Source of the DNA: Erythrobacter sp.
GTDB taxonomy: Bacteria; Pseudomonadota; Alphaproteobacteria; Sphingomonadales; Sphingomonadaceae
DNA length: 64,000 nt
Direction of reading: 5' to 3'
Assembly: GCA_029937545.1 (NCBI GenBank)
Contig: JAPYPR010000006.1
Span: forward strand, 82,184 to 146,183
This document shows positions 55,121 to 63,961 of the stretch, one piece after another (position 1 is the stretch's first letter; every line of letters begins with the position of its first letter). The translations under genes and the position numbers were made by a program. The notes beneath the pieces are model-generated. The model was not told where the DNA came from. It was given only the letters and a program-made list of their open reading frames with translations, and did not search any database.

Positions 55121-56963
55121 CGGACGTGTCGTTCTCGGCGTAGAAGGCCGCGCGACGCTGGAACGCTTCACGGCCACCTTCCATAATAGTGGTGATCGAA
55201 TTTACGATCGCGTGGTCGTCGAGCTCCCCGGCGACCTGCACGAAGCAGCGGTCGCCGTCGGAGTCAAGGTGTGTGATCCAGTCCGCACCCCCGAGCACGG
55301 GGATGTTGGGGTTGTGGGTCGCGACGATGGTCTGTGCCGAGGATCCGCGCGAACGGATCGCCTTGACGAGGGTGCCCACGACAAATGCATTGTCGAGATG
55401 GTCTTCGGGCTGATCGAGGACAATCACCCGCTCGGTATGCTGCAGGATAATTGGCAGAACGGCGGTACAGCGCTGGCCCATGGACAGAAATTCGGCGCTC
55501 TTAAAGCTTGTCCCGTCGAGTAACTCGATGCCGACCTCGTCACCCACTTCGGTTGTCAATAGGTCGATGCCAGCATCGCCGCGAAGACCATCAGCAAGAC
55601 GATGCGCGCGATCCTCATTTATTTCTAACGCCGCCCCGATCTTGCCGATCTCTCCGCGTTCCGCGAGACTTGCGATTTCTTGTGGGCTGAATGTCTCGGC
55701 AATCCGGTCGGCAAGGTCCCTGTATCGCAAACCGCTGCCTCTGAGCGCCGAATTCAGGACGCTTTGATAGCCGCGATAATCAGCTAGCGGATTGACGATC
55801 ACGCGGATTGCCGGTGCCAGCGCGTTCGATAGTTCGGTCGCAATGCGCTGACGCTCCTCGGTCACTAGCTGTGACTTCGCGTGCATCTCGTCGAGTGCAG
55901 CCTGGCGTTGGCCGTGGAGGGTCTCTATCCGCTCATTTCGTTCATCCCGAAGGTCGGCGAGCGAGCTAAGCGCGGCGATCTCCTGGCTAAGATCAGCAAT
56001 CTGTCGGTCGAGGATGCTGGCGCCCTTCTGCTGCTCCTCGATTCTCTGGCGAACCTCGCGCGCCCGAGTTTCTACCGCGGCTTTTTCCTTGTGAGCTATC
56101 TGGCGCAGTCCATCCAGTTCGGAACAGATCTGGCGGAATTGAGCGATCGCTTCTTGCAATTGCTGCAGCGCTATTTCCTGACGGCTGCGCTGGCTGGGGA
56201 GCTGGTCGTCAGACCCGGCCTGCGCTGGCCAAGGCTCGATCAATGGCCGACGTTCGGCCACCATCTCAAGCTCGTCGGCCCATGACGACAGCTTTTCCGA
56301 TGATCGTTCGATCGAGCCCGCGCGAACATTGGCGGCGTTGGCACGCGGCGTCAGCTCCTCCAGCTGTTTACGTAGCGGTTCAAGTTCGGCGCTCCGGGCG
56401 CTTTGTGCCGCGCCCTGTTGTTGTAGTTCAATGAGCTTTTCCTTCCGCTTCGGTAACACCAGGAGCTTCTCGGAAACATCATCTACTTCCGCCAGCAAAC
56501 TACGGATTTCGGCCGTTATAGATCTGATACGGGCGAGCAGCGGTGCCTTGCGCGCGCTGGCGGAGCCTTCACGTCCGAGGAAGGCGTCGACTAGTCGAAG
56601 CCGTGAGTGCGATCTCGCGCCAATCTGCTCGACTTCCTTTTGCGAGAACACGAGTGGTGATGCCATTTCCAACGGCCGAAAGTCGTGTTCGTCGCTGGCG
56701 ATCCGGGAAACTTCGACTCGTTCGGTGCCGTTTGTCAGGGTGAGGGTGACCTTACCGTCGCCAAGAACACCAAGCGCATGTTCAAGAGCCTCCTTGCCAA
56801 TTGCGTCGGATGATGCCGGCGCGCCAAGGCTGAAGCGGATCAACTCGATTACCGAACTTTTCCCGGTGCCGCGGCCGCCGATAAGAACATTGAGCCCGCG
56901 TCTCAATGTTTGCTGGAAGCCGTCGAGTGCACCCCCTTCGATCTTGATCGATTCAATCCACAC
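55110..56963 (-). CDS. SMC/RecF-like ABC ATPase of the three-gene system
   Basis: This encodes 617 residues. Walker A GGRGTGKS is at 29-36. A central coiled coil runs from about 150 to 380 (hydrophilic, with a Pro-rich break in the middle). The ABC signature LSMGQR is at 493-498, Walker B VIVLDQPED at 513-521, and the H-loop ATHNP at 548-552. This is the layout of SMC/RecN/RecF-type ATPases that sense DNA ends or foreign nucleic acid. The GTG start at 56963 has AGGAGGAAG upstream. It is the first gene of the operon. No nuclease domain is fused. Confidence 0.9.
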   Translation of the reverse strand: MWIESIKIEGGALDGFQQTLRRGLNVLIGGRGTGKSSVIELIRFSLGAPASSDAIGKEALEHALGVLGDGKVTLTLTNGTERVEVSRIASDEHDFRPLEMASPLVFSQKEVEQIGARSHSRLRLVDAFLGREGSASARKAPLLARIRSITAEIRSLLAEVDDVSEKLLVLPKRKEKLIELQQQGAAQSARSAELEPLRKQLEELTPRANAANVRAGSIERSSEKLSSWADELEMVAERRPLIEPWPAQAGSDDQLPSQRSRQEIALQQLQEAIAQFRQICSELDGLRQIAHKEKAAVETRAREVRQRIEEQQKGASILDRQIADLSQEIAALSSLADLRDERNERIETLHGQRQAALDEMHAKSQLVTEERQRIATELSNALAPAIRVIVNPLADYRGYQSVLNSALRGSGLRYRDLADRIAETFSPQEIASLAERGEIGKIGAALEINEDRAHRLADGLRGDAGIDLLTTEVGDEVGIELLDGTSFKSAEFLSMGQRCTAVLPIILQHTERVIVLDQPEDHLDNAFVVGTLVKAIRSRGSSAQTIVATHNPNIPVLGGADWITHLDSDGDRCFVQVAGELDDHAIVNSITTIMEGGREAFQRRAAFYAENDTSDDA

Positions 56964-57585
56964 CCCTGACGCTTCCTCCTCTAATTCGGTTCGATCGGGA
57001 AACCGCCCGATGATGATGGTTTAGCGCTTAGCCGCCCTCAGGCCCACACATTTCATAAACCGTCAACGATGCCAGACAAAATTGCTCCCTTGGGTCGTGG
57101 CTACGCGGCAGATATGAGTAGAGGTAGCCTCGGGAATCACTCCATAGGGCGTGAGTGGCCGCACTTAGATGCAAACCCGTCGCCGGCCTAACAGAGCGAA
57201 TGTCATGTGCTGTTGCCATTCGCCCCAAAGCGGCCCGGCCCGATTTCCTCGCATCCTGTTGATCACTGGCGCGTGAACGAGCAGCTGATTTCGGAATTCG
57301 TCGACAACTCACCTAATAGCCAAGGTTAGGGCGCAAAGCTGCCAAGAGCTCTTTCTTCACAAGGCTTGCACGAGAGCCGACCTTTCGTAGCCCGCACCGG
57401 GAAAATTGGTTTAGTTGCGGAACCAGACGAAGCAGGTTCCTGCACGCTGCCAGCGTTCGAAATCCGACAGAGGGTTAGTTTCTGGGGTGGGTATGCGCAA
57501 GAAACGTTGACTGGCATTTCATGCAGCCAACATCGCATCCGCTCTATGATCCCCACCCCCTGTCCGACAAGAGAAGGCAGGTTAG
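56964..57585. other. Divergent intergenic region between ATPase and relaxase genes
   Basis: About 620 bases. A possible promoter for the three-gene operon reads TTGTCT (57079-57074), 16 bases, TATGAA (57057-57052) on the minus strand. A minus-strand frame at 57028-57312 could encode up to 94 residues but has no motif or clear ribosome binding site. The origin of transfer for the relaxase would be expected here; I cannot identify a nic site with confidence. Confidence 0.4.
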
Positions 57586-60288
57586 GTGGTACAGGTTCTG
57601 GAACAGGGGAAATGGCGTAAGGCTACAGGTGTGGAGTTTGATCTACTGATGAAGCCTGGCCGTACGCAGCGGCGATTGCAGGCGAGCGAGCGTACGATGG
57701 AAAAAGCGCGCGATCGGTCTGCGCGTGTCCGACTAATCATGGATGCAAAAGAGGGTCGGGACTATCGCAGAAGCGTTCTTCGCCTTCTGCGCGAACTTGG
57801 CCTGTCAGTTGCCGGCGAAGGCTGGGGCAGGTGGCGTCGTGTCAGAATCCGTAAGGCATCGGAAAAGCAATCTGGAGCGACGCGAAAGCGCGTGATGAAC
57901 TCGAAGGGGGTGCGGGTTAACCTACCCAAATACGCGAAAGTCATACGTGACGCCCGTGGTCGCGTGGCGGTGTTTCTTGATATCAAATATCTCGGGCTAA
58001 GATCCAAGGGGTGGCGTAAGGGTCTGGCGGCAGATCACGCTAAATATTGCTTTCGCGCGGACGCATTGGAGGAGGCTGAAGTTCAGCTTGCTGATCCCAT
58101 ATCCAACGTCGCCGAAACCCCCAAAGAGTGCGCGGCATTCTGGAACGCGATCGAGCCGGTGGAAGAAGGCTATCGCGCCAATTCCAGGGTACAGATGCGC
58201 TTCGTTGGTGCCCTACCGCACTTTCTCACGGCCGCACAACGTCGCGCGATAGTTCGCGAATTCGGAGAACAAGCATTCGGTCGCTACGGTCTCGGCTACA
58301 TGGCCGCAGGGCATTGCCCGGATGCAAACGGAGATGACCGCAACTGGCATTTTCACATGTTGGCGACTACCCGCCAAGTCGTCCGACTTGGCGATCACGA
58401 ATGGGCATTCAGTGACGAAAAGCTCACCGAAGCCTTCACACCAGATGGGTTGTTACGGACTAGGGCTATCTTCGCTGCTGTGGTCAACAGGCACTGCCGC
58501 GCAGCGGGATTTGACAATCGCTACACGCACCAGAAATATGAGGATCGTGACCTTGCTGCGTTCCGTACCGAGAAAATCGGACCGTCTCGCATGGCGGCGC
58601 ATGAAGCTGGCGAGGAAGTGTCTGCTATCGAACGTAACCGTCGGCGAATTGCTGCTAACGAGGCTGGCGTTGCGGCACAACTCTGCGGGACAAAATTAGC
58701 TCTGCATGAGCGTCTCGTCGCTGCGTCGAAAAAGGTAGTCAACCTCACAACGCGTAGCAAAAATGCGGCGTTCTTGCTGGAGCAGATCGGTTCGGTAATC
58801 GGGCGAGTTGAAAGGGTCCGCACGGCGGTTCATGCGGCTTCGCTTCGTACACGCATGGAACCGCGCAGAGCGTCGGACCCCGCGCTACAACGGGTGGCGC
58901 ACGCTGTTCAGCGCAAATCAACGGTGTCTGGTCCGCCAGCCATTCGGAGCTATGCCGTTTCTTCAATAAATCGCGTGCTTCTTGGGAAGCAAACGAACAA
59001 GAGCTCTGGCGTCCATCCAGTTCTCAACGCAACGGTAATCGCAAGTAGCGCTGCACTTGTCGAAAAGTTTCGACACATACTGGCAGCCAAAGCAGCCAGA
59101 AGTTTGGCGCGACCGATGCCACGGCTCAGCTTGAAGCAGCTCGAAAAAAGCCTCGCGACGGCAATGACCGCGCGACTGACAGGCGAGCCCAAAGGCGCGT
59201 TCGCCATCGGAGTGAAGGCAAGCGTTGTGCGTATAATTTCCCGCACAGCCGCGTTCACATCCGCGGGTCATCACCGCTCGCAAAAACTGAATAGCAGAAC
59301 GGTTCTTTCTCTACTGCAGCGCACACAAGACGCTGCGAAACAAGCGTTGCACCCCGCGCCTCCTAATGTTGCACGGGTGAGCAGCGACACCGTTCGAACC
59401 GTAAGCCGACAAGCGCAAGGCGTAAGGCTGTTGACTGGCCCATCTGGAGCGGCGCGCGTAAATCGCAGAGCTGTGCGGGCTGTTGAGGACATTCATGCCC
59501 GCGCGGGCGCAATAGTTTCCTCGCCTAATAACGGGTTACCGGATCCGACTGGGCACGCTTCTGACATTATCGAAAAGGTCGATGCTCGCCTCAATACCTT
59601 AAGAGAAGCAAGCAATAGCAACCCAATCAGCAGGTCGGGGTCAGAAGCATGGCGAGCGGAGGAGAATATCAGCGCGCGCGTCCCGGCATCAGATGCAGGC
59701 GTTCCGGTCGAGGCGGTTACCTATGCGGCCAGCGCGGTTCCAAATACGGAACGAAAATCAGGTGGCGAACTGTCTTCCCTTGTAAACCACGTTACCGCCT
59801 TCGCAAACGTAATGCGCGCAAAACCGTCGGGCCTCAGCATTGCAGAGGATGGATACGTGTACCCCGTAGCTGCACGTGCCGAGAGCTGGGGGCTGAGCAA
59901 AGCTGATCTTCAGAGCACCACCGCGCAAAAATGGCTCCTGGCGCTTTACGTCGATCAGGAGCTGCGTCTGCACCGCCTGGAGATGGAATTGAAATTCGCC
60001 TGCGTCAGCGCGGAAGAGCTTGCTGATGAAGATCAGAAGTTTTCGGCTCGCCTTTCGCGAGACGCGGCCGAGACCCTGGCGATGCACCGCAGGTCGCTTT
60101 TGCTGCAGAAGGCGCTCCATCGGGTCTATCGTGAATTGTGGTTGGATGAGCCAGTCACAACACGGACGCGTCAAATGACCGAACGCGGCATCGACTGGCG
60201 TAGCTACGACCAAAAGCCGCGCAGACCGGCTTCGTCAAAGACTGCGCAACTGCATCAGGCGTTAATGCAGCAAAACGAGATAGGCTGA
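57586..60288 (+). CDS. MobA/MobL-type relaxase
   Basis: This encodes up to 900 residues from a weak GTG start at 57586; a later start is possible. The relaxase signature lies in HCPDANGDDRNWHFHMLATTR (His243, His255 and His257), the histidine cluster that holds the metal at the nicking site. RNRRRIAANEAG follows the core. The 400-residue middle is basic and of low complexity; the C-terminal 170 residues (DGYVYPVAARAESWGLSK onward) are more conserved-looking. It would nick the element at its origin and pilot transfer. No mating-pair or coupling-protein genes are visible, so the element looks mobilisable rather than self-transmissible. Confidence 0.8.
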   Translation: MVQVLEQGKWRKATGVEFDLLMKPGRTQRRLQASERTMEKARDRSARVRLIMDAKEGRDYRRSVLRLLRELGLSVAGEGWGRWRRVRIRKASEKQSGATRKRVMNSKGVRVNLPKYAKVIRDARGRVAVFLDIKYLGLRSKGWRKGLAADHAKYCFRADALEEAEVQLADPISNVAETPKECAAFWNAIEPVEEGYRANSRVQMRFVGALPHFLTAAQRRAIVREFGEQAFGRYGLGYMAAGHCPDANGDDRNWHFHMLATTRQVVRLGDHEWAFSDEKLTEAFTPDGLLRTRAIFAAVVNRHCRAAGFDNRYTHQKYEDRDLAAFRTEKIGPSRMAAHEAGEEVSAIERNRRRIAANEAGVAAQLCGTKLALHERLVAASKKVVNLTTRSKNAAFLLEQIGSVIGRVERVRTAVHAASLRTRMEPRRASDPALQRVAHAVQRKSTVSGPPAIRSYAVSSINRVLLGKQTNKSSGVHPVLNATVIASSAALVEKFRHILAAKAARSLARPMPRLSLKQLEKSLATAMTARLTGEPKGAFAIGVKASVVRIISRTAAFTSAGHHRSQKLNSRTVLSLLQRTQDAAKQALHPAPPNVARVSSDTVRTVSRQAQGVRLLTGPSGAARVNRRAVRAVEDIHARAGAIVSSPNNGLPDPTGHASDIIEKVDARLNTLREASNSNPISRSGSEAWRAEENISARVPASDAGVPVEAVTYAASAVPNTERKSGGELSSLVNHVTAFANVMRAKPSGLSIAEDGYVYPVAARAESWGLSKADLQSTTAQKWLLALYVDQELRLHRLEMELKFACVSAEELADEDQKFSARLSRDAAETLAMHRRSLLLQKALHRVYRELWLDEPVTTRTRQMTERGIDWRSYDQKPRRPASSKTAQLHQALMQQNEIG

Positions 60289-60478
60289 ACGGCCGAAGCA
60301 TACTCTAATTCAACGACCTCGATGACGAATGGACGGGCCATGCCACCGCATGTGGAAAAGCCGGACCGCGTGGCCGGACCCGCCAGATACTCTTCGGCTG
60401 ACGGGCAGCCGGGGATGGAAAGGAGAAGGAAAAGGACTTCTTCCGACCGTCCCCCGTGTACCCACGAGGAGAATAATT

Positions 60479-61393
60479 ATGACACAATCGACAACCTCGC
60501 CTCCCTTGTCGGGGGCGGACGACGAGACACGCGTCCTGCATCGGATCGCGCCACTAGATCAATGGAAAGCGCCGAAAGGGGCGGGGCCGCTGCATATGAA
60601 AGTGGCCGTCCTCGATCTCGAAACGACGGGTCTCGATCCGCAACATGACGAGATCATCGAGATCGCCGCGGCGATCATCCAGGTCGATGCGCAAGGCCGC
60701 GTGAGCGCGGTCGAAAGCATGCGCACCGGGCTTCAGCAACCGCGCCGTCCGATCGAGCCAAATATCGCCAACATCACGGGGATCGACGATGCCATGGTGG
60801 AAGGCAAGCGCATCTATCCGGACAGCGTCGCCGAATATCTCGGACGCGCGCAAGCCTGCCTTTGCTTCAACGCGGAGTTCGACCGCAGGCATCTGGAAAT
60901 GCTGGTGCCAACGGTCTTGGAAATGCCTTGGATCTGCGCGATGCGGGACGTGGCCTGGCGTGATCTCGGCTTCGACGGGGCGGCGCAAAACTACCTTCTT
61001 GCGCAGGCCGGAATGTTCAATCCAGTTGCGCACAGGTCACGAGATGACGTCGCCAGCCTTATCCATTTGCTCGCGCACGAATGCCGCGACGGGAAGACGG
61101 TGATGGCCCACGCCCTAGAAGGTGCGAAGGCACCCAGTTGGCGTTTCGAAGCCAGCGATCTTCCATATCGCCTGCAGAAGGACGCGTATCGGCGCGGGTA
61201 CCGACGCTCTTACCACGGTGTGTATCACAAGCTCGTGCGAGAGACGGAGCACGATGCCGAGGTTGCCTGGTACCGCGAATTGGTCGACCGCAATCCGACG
61301 ACGGTCCCAGTGGACTGGGTCGACCGCTACCGCGCCGACTGGACTTGGTCACCGGTGAACCGGAAAGTGGAAGTAGCGCACTGGCGGCGCTGA
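60479..61393 (+). CDS. DEDDh 3'-5' exonuclease (DnaQ-like)
   Basis: This encodes 304 residues. All catalytic motifs of a DEDDh exonuclease are present: Asp46 and Glu48 in VLDLETTGLDP, Asp135 in FNAEFDRRHLE, and His185 with Asp190 in HRSRDD. IANITGID is also typical of the DnaQ/PolC family. The C-terminal 100 residues are rich in Arg, Tyr and Trp and unlike the core family. ATG 60479 has GAGGAGA upstream. It is the first of a run of four same-strand genes downstream of the relaxase. It may act on RNA or DNA; the target is unknown. Confidence 0.87.
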   Translation: MTQSTTSPPLSGADDETRVLHRIAPLDQWKAPKGAGPLHMKVAVLDLETTGLDPQHDEIIEIAAAIIQVDAQGRVSAVESMRTGLQQPRRPIEPNIANITGIDDAMVEGKRIYPDSVAEYLGRAQACLCFNAEFDRRHLEMLVPTVLEMPWICAMRDVAWRDLGFDGAAQNYLLAQAGMFNPVAHRSRDDVASLIHLLAHECRDGKTVMAHALEGAKAPSWRFEASDLPYRLQKDAYRRGYRRSYHGVYHKLVRETEHDAEVAWYRELVDRNPTTVPVDWVDRYRADWTWSPVNRKVEVAHWRR

Positions 61394-61464
61394 TGTTTGG
61401 GCCATCCGGTTGAGGGAAAAGGCTCCGGCGCACACGCCGTCACACTGAAATAAGGAACAGATTG

Positions 61465-62016
61465 ATGAACAATACCCAAGCTGGTGGGCTCGAAGCCCAC
61501 CGGGCGAACGCGCTCGCCCTTCGTCTGGAAATGGGTCTGCCGGCCACCGGCACGACCAGCGCCGCCATTACATTCGGCGGTATTCAAAGCGTTACGTGGC
61601 CGATCCTCGAGGGGATAGCCCGTAAAGCCGCCGAAGACAGGCAGGACGCCATATTCGCGGTGTACAGCGACCAACGATATCCATACGCGCCGGCCTGGTA
61701 CTTCCTAGTCTATCGCATGCTGGACAGCGTCGCCATGGTGAAGGTGCATCCTGCACACGTCGCCAAGAACGAACCGCTGGTTCTGGTGACCGACGACGGT
61801 ACCCGCCAATTCGCGGCTGACGAGCGCGGGGTGCTGCGCGAAGTGCCAGTGCAGAAGAAGGTTACGAAGCAGATGGCCCACTCCAAAGCAGCCATCCGGA
61901 TCAAGGTCACCGCCGACAATCTGGGTGATGTGCTGGAAAGCGGTGCCTGGGAGGCGACCACCTTCGCATTTCACGCAGACGGCACTGCGGTCGAGGTCGA
62001 CAAAGCCGCGGCCTGA
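61465..62016 (+). CDS. Hypothetical protein of the exonuclease gene cluster
   Basis: This encodes 183 residues from an ATG at 61465 with AAGGA eight bases upstream. It is soluble and mixed alpha/beta, with AITFGGIQSVTWPILEGIARKAAEDR, FAVYSDQRYPYAPAWYFLVYRML and a C-terminal FHADGTAVEVDKAAA. No family recognised. It lies between two exonuclease-like genes and is followed by a strong terminator hairpin, which may set its dosage relative to the downstream genes. Confidence 0.75.
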   Translation: MNNTQAGGLEAHRANALALRLEMGLPATGTTSAAITFGGIQSVTWPILEGIARKAAEDRQDAIFAVYSDQRYPYAPAWYFLVYRMLDSVAMVKVHPAHVAKNEPLVLVTDDGTRQFAADERGVLREVPVQKKVTKQMAHSKAAIRIKVTADNLGDVLESGAWEATTFAFHADGTAVEVDKAAA

Positions 62017-62040
62017 TCGCTTTCACCAAACCAGACGCAA

Positions 62041-62072
62041 CGGGCGGCGCTTCCATTGGGGAGCGCCGCCCG
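62041..62072 (+). terminator. Strong hairpin between island genes
   Basis: A perfect 11-bp stem, CGGGCGGCGCT and AGCGCCGCCCG, with a 10-base loop is followed by TTCTCGTTCT. It lies 25 bases after the upstream stop and 30 bases before the next start, the form of an intrinsic terminator or attenuator. Confidence 0.8.
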
Positions 62073-62101
62073 TTCTCGTTCTACAGCAAGGGACCAATTC
62101 C

Positions 62102-62686
62102 ATGGCCGAAACTCCACGGCGACATCCGCAAACTGTGTGTTCGCTCGCAATCATCCGCGATCGCAACGAATTCACAACCCGCTCGGCGATCCGATCAACC
62201 GCCATCTTTACCGTCACGCGCTGTCCTAAAGCGGTGGCGAGGTTCTCGATCGATCACCGTGCTTTCGACAGGACGGCGACCCGCGCGGAAATCCTCGCCG
62301 GTATCGCCGAACGCATCCCGGCCGGCGCAACATTGATCGCCCGTGCTTCGCGCACCCCGCAGCATTATCTCCGGCATTCCTTCAGTGCCGTAGGGCCGCT
62401 GCCACCGGCCGATCTGCAACTGCTGCAACGGGACCGCCCGGATCTCGATATTCTGCCGCTGGAATGCGCGAACAGCGTGCTGGAAGAGATAGCGGCTGCG
62501 TATCGGATCGAGCGCGCCGGTCCAGGTTCGAACATTCTGTCACGATCGCGCAAGGCACCGGACGAAGCGCAATGCCTGTGGGCGGCTTTCCTGTGGTCGC
62601 AGTGCTCGCCGCACCAGCGAACATCGCTCGCTGCAGCCTGGCAGGCATGGAAAGCGATCGAACGGGCGCGTCCCGTCGGATTCTAG
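62102..62686 (+). CDS. Hypothetical protein of the exonuclease gene cluster
   Basis: This encodes 194 residues from the ATG at 62102 (MAETPRRHPQTVCSLAII), rich in Arg and Ala, with no TM segment. Segments such as ARFSIDHRAFDRTATRAEILAGIAERIPAGATLIAR and ERAGPGSNILSRSRKAPDEAQCLWAAFLW are protein-like but match no family I know. The weak ribosome binding site (AAGGGACC) and the terminator upstream suggest low expression. It lies 51 bases upstream of the next gene. Confidence 0.7.
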   Translation: MAETPRRHPQTVCSLAIIRDRNEFTTRSAIRSTAIFTVTRCPKAVARFSIDHRAFDRTATRAEILAGIAERIPAGATLIARASRTPQHYLRHSFSAVGPLPPADLQLLQRDRPDLDILPLECANSVLEEIAAAYRIERAGPGSNILSRSRKAPDEAQCLWAAFLWSQCSPHQRTSLAAAWQAWKAIERARPVGF

Positions 62687-62737
62687 CACTTGGAGGGGAG
62701 CCGGTTGGTGGGGCCAACCTGAAGAAGGAAAATTACG

Positions 62738-63526
62738 ATGTTGAAATTGACATTCATCGATACCGAATCCGCGTGGGACGAATATCTTCACGAGGATTAC
62801 CGCGCGATCGATGCGGCGGGGGTAGCGAAGCTGGAGCGAAAAGGTCGCAAACGCCATAACCAAGCGTGCAAACGGATATTCGCCGCCGCCGCGCTTGATC
62901 TCGTTATCAACGATGATCGTACAATGGTTATCGAAGGCCTATCCGCATGGACGGAGCGGGAGTACGGCGACGAGCAGGCTGTCGTCGAAGGTCTGCTCGA
63001 CCATATCCGGTATCGGCCAGATCACCGGGTCGTCACTTATGGCGGCCTTGCGGCCGAACTGCCCTTGCTGACGTTGTGCGCCATGGAGCATGGACTGCTC
63101 ATGCCGGACCAGCTTCGATCGAGCCAGCGCGTCCGGTACGGAGAGATGAGGCCGCACATGGACCTTGTTCTCGAACTGAAATGCCAGGGGCGGGACTGGG
63201 CACATCTTTCCGAAATCGGTTTGCGTATGGGAATGCCCCACGAGCTGTTCATGGGCAAAACGGAGGTCGAACTGCCGCGAACCGCGGATGAGTGGATCGA
63301 CGTACGCCGTCATGTCAGCTGCGATGTCGTACTGACGGCCATGGTGACGCTAGCTTGGCTGAGGATCCAGGGGCGCATCAGTATCGATATACCTGCTGCG
63401 ATCTACAACCTTGCCGACTGGTTCCTGCGCTTGACCGGCGAGGAAACCCGTATCGCTGCGCCACTTGCTGAATTGCGGACGAAGATGGCCGAGCAAATGG
63501 CGTCAGAGTTCGACCTCGCCGCCTAG
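62738..63526 (+). CDS. Predicted 3'-5' exonuclease (PolB-exonuclease-like)
   Basis: This encodes 262 residues. The N-terminus LTFIDTES has the Asp8/Glu10 pair of an exonuclease I motif. VVTYGGLAAELPLLTLCAMEHGL resembles the motif II region of the predicted PolB-like exonuclease family, but with Glu where Asp is usual. HMDLVLELK and CDVVLTAMVTLAWLRIQGRI fit the later part and motif III. The assignment rests on overall pattern and is moderate. GAAGGAAAA precedes the ATG. It is the second exonuclease-like gene of the cluster. Confidence 0.7.
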   Translation: MLKLTFIDTESAWDEYLHEDYRAIDAAGVAKLERKGRKRHNQACKRIFAAAALDLVINDDRTMVIEGLSAWTEREYGDEQAVVEGLLDHIRYRPDHRVVTYGGLAAELPLLTLCAMEHGLLMPDQLRSSQRVRYGEMRPHMDLVLELKCQGRDWAHLSEIGLRMGMPHELFMGKTEVELPRTADEWIDVRRHVSCDVVLTAMVTLAWLRIQGRISIDIPAAIYNLADWFLRLTGEETRIAAPLAELRTKMAEQMASEFDLAA

Positions 63527-63961
63527 ATGCGAAGTCAGCCTGCCGGTCGGACTTGCTCGGTCTGACCGGCAGGCAACCTGTACCGTGAAGGTTGAAAATA
63601 CCTGAAGTGTAAGCTCAGCTTGAGAATACGGTCATTTACTGTCGATGCCGCGCGACGCCGACTATTGCATGGGGAAAGGCCTTGAAGTTATCTGCGGAAG
63701 GGCAAGATCTGGGCCGTTAGCAGTCAGTCTGCTCACAGGCGATGGATACGGCAAAGCTGACGGTCCAAGTAATGCCCAAAGAATGGCTGTGTCTGACGAA
63801 GTTGCGGCTATTTAACAATAGGAATGCGAAACCCTTACCCGACACTTCCGGTCGCGAAGCTGATTTACCAATCACCGCCGCCCCAAGCTCTCGACAATTC
63901 GGCAATCTCCTATCACCTCGCTCGGACAAGATCGCGCCATCTGGCTTAGGGTCCGGACTCA
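63527..63961. other. Gene-poor right part of the window
   Basis: About 435 bases. After the terminator hairpin at 63538-63574 the sequence is less GC-rich and shows only short frames on both strands (up to 85 codons), none with a clear ribosome binding site or motif. I see no RNA gene or repeat array in it. Confidence 0.4.
63538..63574 (+). terminator. Terminator after the exonuclease gene cluster
   Basis: A perfect 11-bp stem, GCCTGCCGGTC (63538-63548) and GACCGGCAGGC (63564-63574), can be extended inward with a G-T pair. It starts 11 bases after the last exonuclease-like gene. No T-run follows. Confidence 0.7.

Noticed and set aside
57028..57312. Minus-strand frame of 94 codons in the divergent region
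   Set aside because: No motif, no clear ribosome binding site, and a composition similar to shadow frames; left as a possibility only.
60360..60380. Direct repeat GCCGGACC upstream of the DEDDh exonuclease gene
   Set aside because: Eight bases twice in a GC-rich leader is not significant without conservation data.
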